From an uncultured Gemmiger sp. (lineage in GTDB: Bacteria; Bacillota; Clostridia; Oscillospirales; Ruminococcaceae): a stretch of DNA of 64,000 nt. The notes under the pieces are model-generated. The model saw nothing but the letters and a program-made list of their open reading frames with translations, ran no database searches and had not been told where the DNA came from. Location: NCBI GenBank assembly GCA_944388175.1, contig CALXHR010000007.1:17947-81946 (forward strand), in the 5' to 3' direction. Below are positions 60,484 to 64,000 of the stretch, piece after piece; the first letter of the stretch is position 1, and the number at the start of each line of letters is the position of its first letter. A program made the translations under genes and the position numbers.

Positions 60484-61788
60484 TCACAGTGTCACATCGC
60501 CCACGCGCATGTGGCCCGCCGTGTCGACGGCGTACACCGTGCATTTTCCGCCGCCTTCGGGTTCCAGGCGGATGCCGCCCTGCTCCGGCTGCACAAAGTG
60601 GAACGTGCGGTGCGCCGTGGTGGCGTGGGGCTGGCTGTCGGGCGTCGTCCAGGCCAGCACGCAGCCCTCCGCGCTGCAAAAGCCGTCGGGCAGCAGCTGG
60701 GGCTCGTTGTTGGCATACAGGCGGCAGATGCCCGGGGCTTCGCTGCCCATGGGGCGCACCCACACGCTGGCGCGGGTCTGCGCGGGGTAATTTTTGCGCG
60801 GGCGCATCAGCAGCGCGATGTTGTCCCACGCGACCAGGAAATCATCCAGGTCCAGCTCGGTCTCGGCGTCAAAGTCGCTGTCGGCGGCCCAGGGGTCGCA
60901 CAGCAGCGCCTTGGGCGTGCCGCCGGTCTGGCGGAAGCCCCGCACCGTCACGAACCGGCGCGCCGGCCAGCCGTTTTGCTGCTGGGCGGGGGTGCTTTGC
61001 AGCGCCACCAGCGCGCCGTAGCCGTGGCGTACCTCGTCGCGCAGCGTCGCCAGGCCGCACCAGCACACCCAGGCCGGGAACCCCCAGCACCCGGCCGCGG
61101 CGGCGGCAAAGTTCCAGTTGCGCACGTCGCCGCCGTCGTCGGCGCGCCAGTCCCGCAGGACCTGGGCGAACTCCTCCGGCAGCAGGTCGGCGCCCCAGCG
61201 GTTGGCCAGGCTGGCCAGGCCGATGGCCAGGTCCATCCAGGGCTGCAGCGCCGGTGCGCGGCGCGCCATCACGTAGGGCATCAGGTGCAGCGCGCGGTTG
61301 ATGGGCCGGCCGTGCGGCGGGATCTCCCCCACCGTGCGCACGCTGGCCCCCAGCAGCCACACCGCCGGGGTGGCTTTTTCGTCCTTGGTGTACAGGTAGA
61401 TGCGCAGCTGCGCCTGCACGGCGGTCTTGCTGTCCAGCCGCAGGCAGTCGGCGGTCAGGCACAGCGGCCCGCGCTGCAGCGGGGCGGGGCCTTCGCGGTG
61501 CAAAAAGGGGCTCCACTTGCCAAAGCCCACCCACGGCGTCCAGTTGCCGTCCACCAGCACGCGGGCCTGCGCTTCCACCGCCGTGCCGGGGGGCGATACG
61601 GCGTTCCAGCTCACGCGCAGCGCGTCAAACACCGGCATGGGCAGTGGCGCGCTGGTATAGCAGCCGTAGGGCACGTAGCTGCCCTGCACCAGGTCCAGCA
61701 CAATCGCCCCGCCGGCCACCGTCACATTGTCCAGTTCGCCGCGCATGAACGCTTCGGTATCGCGCAGCAGCAGGGTGTTTTTCTCCAT
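60484..61788 (-). CDS. C39-like papain-fold protein with apparently lost catalytic residues
   Basis: A 434-residue protein without a signal peptide. The N-terminal half (about 20-150) is a beta-rich region; the second half resembles the C39-like peptidase family of gut Firmicutes. The expected Cys motif (CSPTSLAMV-like) is replaced by LAIGLASLANRWG (about 188). The expected His (GHxVVVRGF-like) is replaced by ARRFVTVRGF (about 283), while the Asp part DPWAADSD (about 300) is kept. If the alignment is right it is a pseudopeptidase that binds peptides or glycans. It lies 28 bases before araD on the same strand, so they may be co-transcribed. Start behind GAGGAGA. Confidence 0.7.
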   Translation of the reverse strand: MEKNTLLLRDTEAFMRGELDNVTVAGGAIVLDLVQGSYVPYGCYTSAPLPMPVFDALRVSWNAVSPPGTAVEAQARVLVDGNWTPWVGFGKWSPFLHREGPAPLQRGPLCLTADCLRLDSKTAVQAQLRIYLYTKDEKATPAVWLLGASVRTVGEIPPHGRPINRALHLMPYVMARRAPALQPWMDLAIGLASLANRWGADLLPEEFAQVLRDWRADDGGDVRNWNFAAAAAGCWGFPAWVCWCGLATLRDEVRHGYGALVALQSTPAQQQNGWPARRFVTVRGFRQTGGTPKALLCDPWAADSDFDAETELDLDDFLVAWDNIALLMRPRKNYPAQTRASVWVRPMGSEAPGICRLYANNEPQLLPDGFCSAEGCVLAWTTPDSQPHATTAHRTFHFVQPEQGGIRLEPEGGGKCTVYAVDTAGHMRVGDVTL

Positions 61789-61952
61789 ACCGGCGCCGTC
61801 TCCTCTCTGTGCGCAGTCCGCGCAGTTTTCTTTGTACCCATGATACCGGTTTTGCCCCCGGTTTGCAAGCGCATGTTAAAATTCGTTTACACTTTCCTGC
61901 ACAGTTTGTGGTATAATAGCAAATATTCCGTACATCAAAGGAGAGAGCGCCC

Positions 61953-62717
61953 ATGGCCTGGGTCACCAAAAGCAGTGACGAAACCTACAACCCCGCGCCG
62001 CCCCCGCGCGAATACACCCAACAGGAGAAAGCCGCCAACTGGTGGCATTACCACAAGTTTGCCGTACTGGCGGCCGCCGCCGTGCTGGCGCTGGCAGGCT
62101 GGCTGATCCACGACGTTGTCACCCAGGTGGAACCGGACCTCAAGATCGCCTATGTGGGCCCGGTGAGCCTGCCCCTGGGCATGGGCGATGCCATCGAGGC
62201 CGCGCTGACCCCCTATTGCGAGGATTACAACGGCGACGGCGACGTGGTGGTAGAAGTTGCCGAGTACACGGTGGATTTTGAGGACGACCAGAACAGCGTG
62301 GACCCCTACAGCCAGATGGCCGGCATCACGCGGCTGACGACCGAGCTGGCACCCGAATACGGCACCTGCCTGTTTTTGCTGGCCGACCCGGAAGGTTTCC
62401 AGGAGTTTGCCAAGGTGCTGCAATACCCCGACGGCACGCTGCCGCCCGAGGACGAAGCCGGCGACTGGCGCCAGATGGTGCGCCGCTGGAGCGACTGCCC
62501 CGCCCTGACGGCGCTGGACCTGGGCGAATTTAACGGCGAGGACGCGCCCGGCGTGCTGTACTTTGGCTGCCGCGGCTTTACCCCCGACCTGGAGGTCCCG
62601 GCCAGCTACGAGCCCTCGATGCAGCTGTGGCAGACGCTGACGGCGGGCGCGCCCGCCCCCGCGCAGGACGCCGCCGCGGCCGACCCGGCCATGGCCGAGA
62701 CTGCGGCCGGGGCCTGA
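61953..62717 (+). CDS. Single-pass membrane protein of unknown function
   Basis: A 254-residue protein. A cytoplasmic N-terminus with YTQQEKAANWWHYHKF precedes one membrane helix (about residues 36-55, FAVLAAAAVLALAGWL). The remaining 200 residues are outside and acidic; YNGDGDVVVEV (about 93) looks like a calcium-binding DxDxDG-like loop. The C-terminus is Ala/Pro-rich and probably disordered. I do not recognise the family. A TATAAT box with TTGTGG before it lies about 40 bases upstream, and AAAGGAGAG precedes the ATG. A small basic gene may follow in the same transcript. Confidence 0.78.
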   Translation: MAWVTKSSDETYNPAPPPREYTQQEKAANWWHYHKFAVLAAAAVLALAGWLIHDVVTQVEPDLKIAYVGPVSLPLGMGDAIEAALTPYCEDYNGDGDVVVEVAEYTVDFEDDQNSVDPYSQMAGITRLTTELAPEYGTCLFLLADPEGFQEFAKVLQYPDGTLPPEDEAGDWRQMVRRWSDCPALTALDLGEFNGEDAPGVLYFGCRGFTPDLEVPASYEPSMQLWQTLTAGAPAPAQDAAAADPAMAETAAGA

Positions 62718-62720
62718 GCC

Positions 62721-62891
62721 GTGCGCGCCACGCCGCGGCTGTGGGCCTACCTGCGCCGCCGCGCCGCCCGCCGCCCCGCTCCGCGCGACCCGGCCCTGCC
62801 CGCCAACCCCTACCGCCGCCACTTTACCCGCGACCGCACCTTTGCCGAGCTGGCGCACCGCAGGCCGCCGAAAAAACCGCGCCAAGGGTAA
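62721..62891 (+). CDS. Possible small basic protein
   Basis: A 56-codon frame beginning with GTG three bases after the stop of the preceding gene. It encodes an Arg/Pro-rich peptide with PYRRHFTRDRTFAELAHRR in the middle. There is no clear ribosome-binding site, so it would depend on coupling. It ends before a strong hairpin. It might be real because the spacing and third-codon GC bias fit, but arginine-rich frames also arise by chance in this GC-rich DNA. Confidence 0.35.
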   Translation: MRATPRLWAYLRRRAARRPAPRDPALPANPYRRHFTRDRTFAELAHRRPPKKPRQG

Positions 62892-62925
62892 GCCTGCGCC
62901 TGCCCCGCACCTTTAAATTCATCCA

Positions 62926-62974
62926 AATCGCGCCCGCCGCCCGCCGTGTTTCGGCAGGTTTGGCGGGCGCGGTT
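62926..62974 (+). terminator. Terminator after the 62-kb genes
   Basis: CGCGCCCGCC and GGCGGGCGCG make a 10-bp stem around an inner loop with a further GCCG-type pairing, followed by GTTTTG. A TACAAT box for the next gene follows at once (62976-62981). Confidence 0.8.
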
Positions 62975-63026
62975 TTGTACAATGGGTCCCGCACTGATTT
63001 TTTGTACAGAAAGGGACCTTTTGCTT

Positions 63027-63686
63027 ATGCTGCAAACACTGGAACGCACCGTACTTTCCGCCGAACCCACCTGCGAGACCCGGCTGCTGGACGCCGGCGA
63101 TACGCCCGCGCTGCGGGCGTTTTGCGGCGCGGCGCTGCCGCTGCTGCCCGCACCCGGCCTGGGGCCCGCGCTGCACGGCGGGCGCCTTTTGGGGGACTTT
63201 GCCGGCGACGCCTTGCAGGCCGCGGCGGCGCTGCTGCCGTTGTTTGGCGACGACCCGCTGCCCGCGGCGCTGCGCGCGGCCGGGTTTGGGGCCGACGGCC
63301 AGGGCGCCGTGCTGACGCCGCCGCTGACGGCGGCACACTACACCCGGCTGCGGCAGTTTTTACATGCCGCGCTGCGGCTGGCCACCGCGCGCTGCGCAAG
63401 CTACCATGTGTGGGCCGTGCAGCTGCTGGACGGCGACCTGCCCGCCTGCGCCGACCTCTGCACGCAGTACCTGGCCGCCGGGCTGACGCTGCGCGCCGTG
63501 CTGCCCTACAGCGACGCGCAGCTGCTGGTGTTCTCGGCCCGGGGGCTGGCGCACTGGCGCGCGCCGCGGCGCTGCTGCCGCCTGGACGACCCCGCCCTGC
63601 CCCGCCTGCTGGAACGCGGCTGCGCGGCGGCGGATTTCCAGTGGGACGCCGGGGGCCTGGCGCTGGTGCTGCGCGACGACACCTGA
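63027..63686 (+). CDS. Hypothetical protein
   Basis: A 219-residue soluble protein of unknown function, starting MLQTLERTVLSAE. It is Leu/Ala-rich. Segments such as LLDAGDTPALRAFCGAALPL and TAAHYTRLRQFLHAALRLAT suggest alternating strands and helices, and several cysteines are scattered without a clear motif. AAAGGGA lies before the ATG and a TACAAT box before that, so it is probably a separate transcript. No membrane helix or signal peptide is visible. I found no family resemblance. Repeat cluster 4 begins downstream. Confidence 0.72.
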   Translation: MLQTLERTVLSAEPTCETRLLDAGDTPALRAFCGAALPLLPAPGLGPALHGGRLLGDFAGDALQAAAALLPLFGDDPLPAALRAAGFGADGQGAVLTPPLTAAHYTRLRQFLHAALRLATARCASYHVWAVQLLDGDLPACADLCTQYLAAGLTLRAVLPYSDAQLLVFSARGLAHWRAPRRCCRLDDPALPRLLERGCAAADFQWDAGGLALVLRDDT

Positions 63687-63837
63687 TTTTTGTTTGTTTT
63701 TTCCTCATGCAGAAAGCCGGGGCCCCGTTTGGGGCCCCGGCGGTTTGGTTTGCAGGGGAGTTTTGCGGTAACGAGAATGTTTTTGTGGCAAAGTCTGCGG
63801 CAGACGCCCGCCTTCCTCATTTGCCCGGCGTTCCCGG

Positions 63838-64000
63838 GCGGTTTGTAGGGGCCGCATATATGCGGCCCGGCAGGGGTGCGCCCCGCGCGGGGTTTGCGGG
63901 CACACTGCCCGTTTCCGCCGGTTTGTAGGGCGGGGCCTTGGCCCCGCCGCACATTGAAAAATTTTAAAAATTCATCGGTGCGGCGGGCGTGAACGCCCGC
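63838..64000. repeat. Intergenic repeat cluster 4, cut by the window end
   Basis: Begins with TTTGTAGGGG and GGGGCCGCATATATGCGGCCC (about 63848), the linker GGCAGGGGTGCGCCCCGCGCGGGG, then a TGTAGGGCGGG-bounded element from 63924 whose right end lies beyond the window. A further hairpin (GGGGCCCC type, about 63720-63740) precedes the cluster and probably terminates the hypothetical gene. Confidence 0.8.

Overview
The window is GC-rich (long stretches with G or C in most third codon positions) but carries Gram-positive, clostridial-type signals: AGGAGG ribosome-binding sites, several TTG/GTG starts, sigma-A type promoters (TTGACA/TATAAT or TATACT with 17-bp spacers), a CIRCE operator, a cobalamin riboswitch, and a SCIFF ranthipeptide with its radical SAM maturase, which is a hallmark of Clostridia. 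The best guess is a high-GC gut member of the Oscillospiraceae/Ruminococcaceae (Faecalibacterium/Gemmiger/Subdoligranulum-like). No rRNA, tRNA, phage, transposase or CRISPR array was recognised.

Layout. 1-1.9 kb: a membrane protein cut by the window edge, an RNA/SAM methyltransferase and a Nudix hydrolase. 2.1-10.8 kb: a complete phosphate block, phoU-pstBACS on the minus strand, divergent from a Na/Pi cotransporter and a PhoB/PhoR two-component pair; the divergent intergenic region has 11-bp-phased TTTACC-like repeats facing both ways. 11-17.3 kb: an Hsp20 chaperone under CIRCE control, a large repetitive surface protein, a membrane-spanning XRE regulator with an outer Asp-box domain, and a small XRE regulator; an identical 89-bp segment brackets the membrane regulator. 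17.4-25.3 kb: a polyamine block (arginine decarboxylase, spermidine synthase homologue, agmatinase-type ureohydrolase, carboxy(nor)spermidine dehydrogenase and decarboxylase). A structured leader with a terminator precedes it, and a cobalamin-riboswitch B12-uptake pair interrupts it. 25.3-33.6 kb: MATE exporter, GNAT, RpiR regulator, UvrA paralogue, esterase, flavodoxin and nitroreductase.

33.6-43.3 kb is a minus-strand pentose block (AraC regulator, xylulokinase, DUF4867-like protein, L-fucose/L-arabinose isomerase family enzyme, FGGY kinase, phosphoketolase). With the AraD epimerase at 59.8 kb it would feed pentoses into xylulose-5-phosphate and on to acetyl phosphate. 43.5-48.6 kb: a membrane protein, mannose-6-phosphate isomerase, the SCIFF precursor and its maturase separated by a repeat cluster, and a D-2-hydroxyacid dehydrogenase. 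48.7-50.9 kb: NfnAB, linking ferredoxin, NADH and NADPH. 51-59.6 kb: surface-glycan genes (GT-C type membrane glycosyltransferase, flippase, two GT2 enzymes) with an Xaa-Pro aminopeptidase and a secreted protein of unknown function. 59.7-64 kb: AraD, a C39-like protein that seems to have lost its catalytic residues, and three unknown genes.

Four intergenic clusters (about 32.6-33.0, 39.2-39.9, 45.6-46.0 and 63.8-64.0 kb) are mosaics of the same short palindromic modules. Some are bounded by inverted TGTAGGGCGGG ends and look like non-autonomous mobile or REP-like elements.
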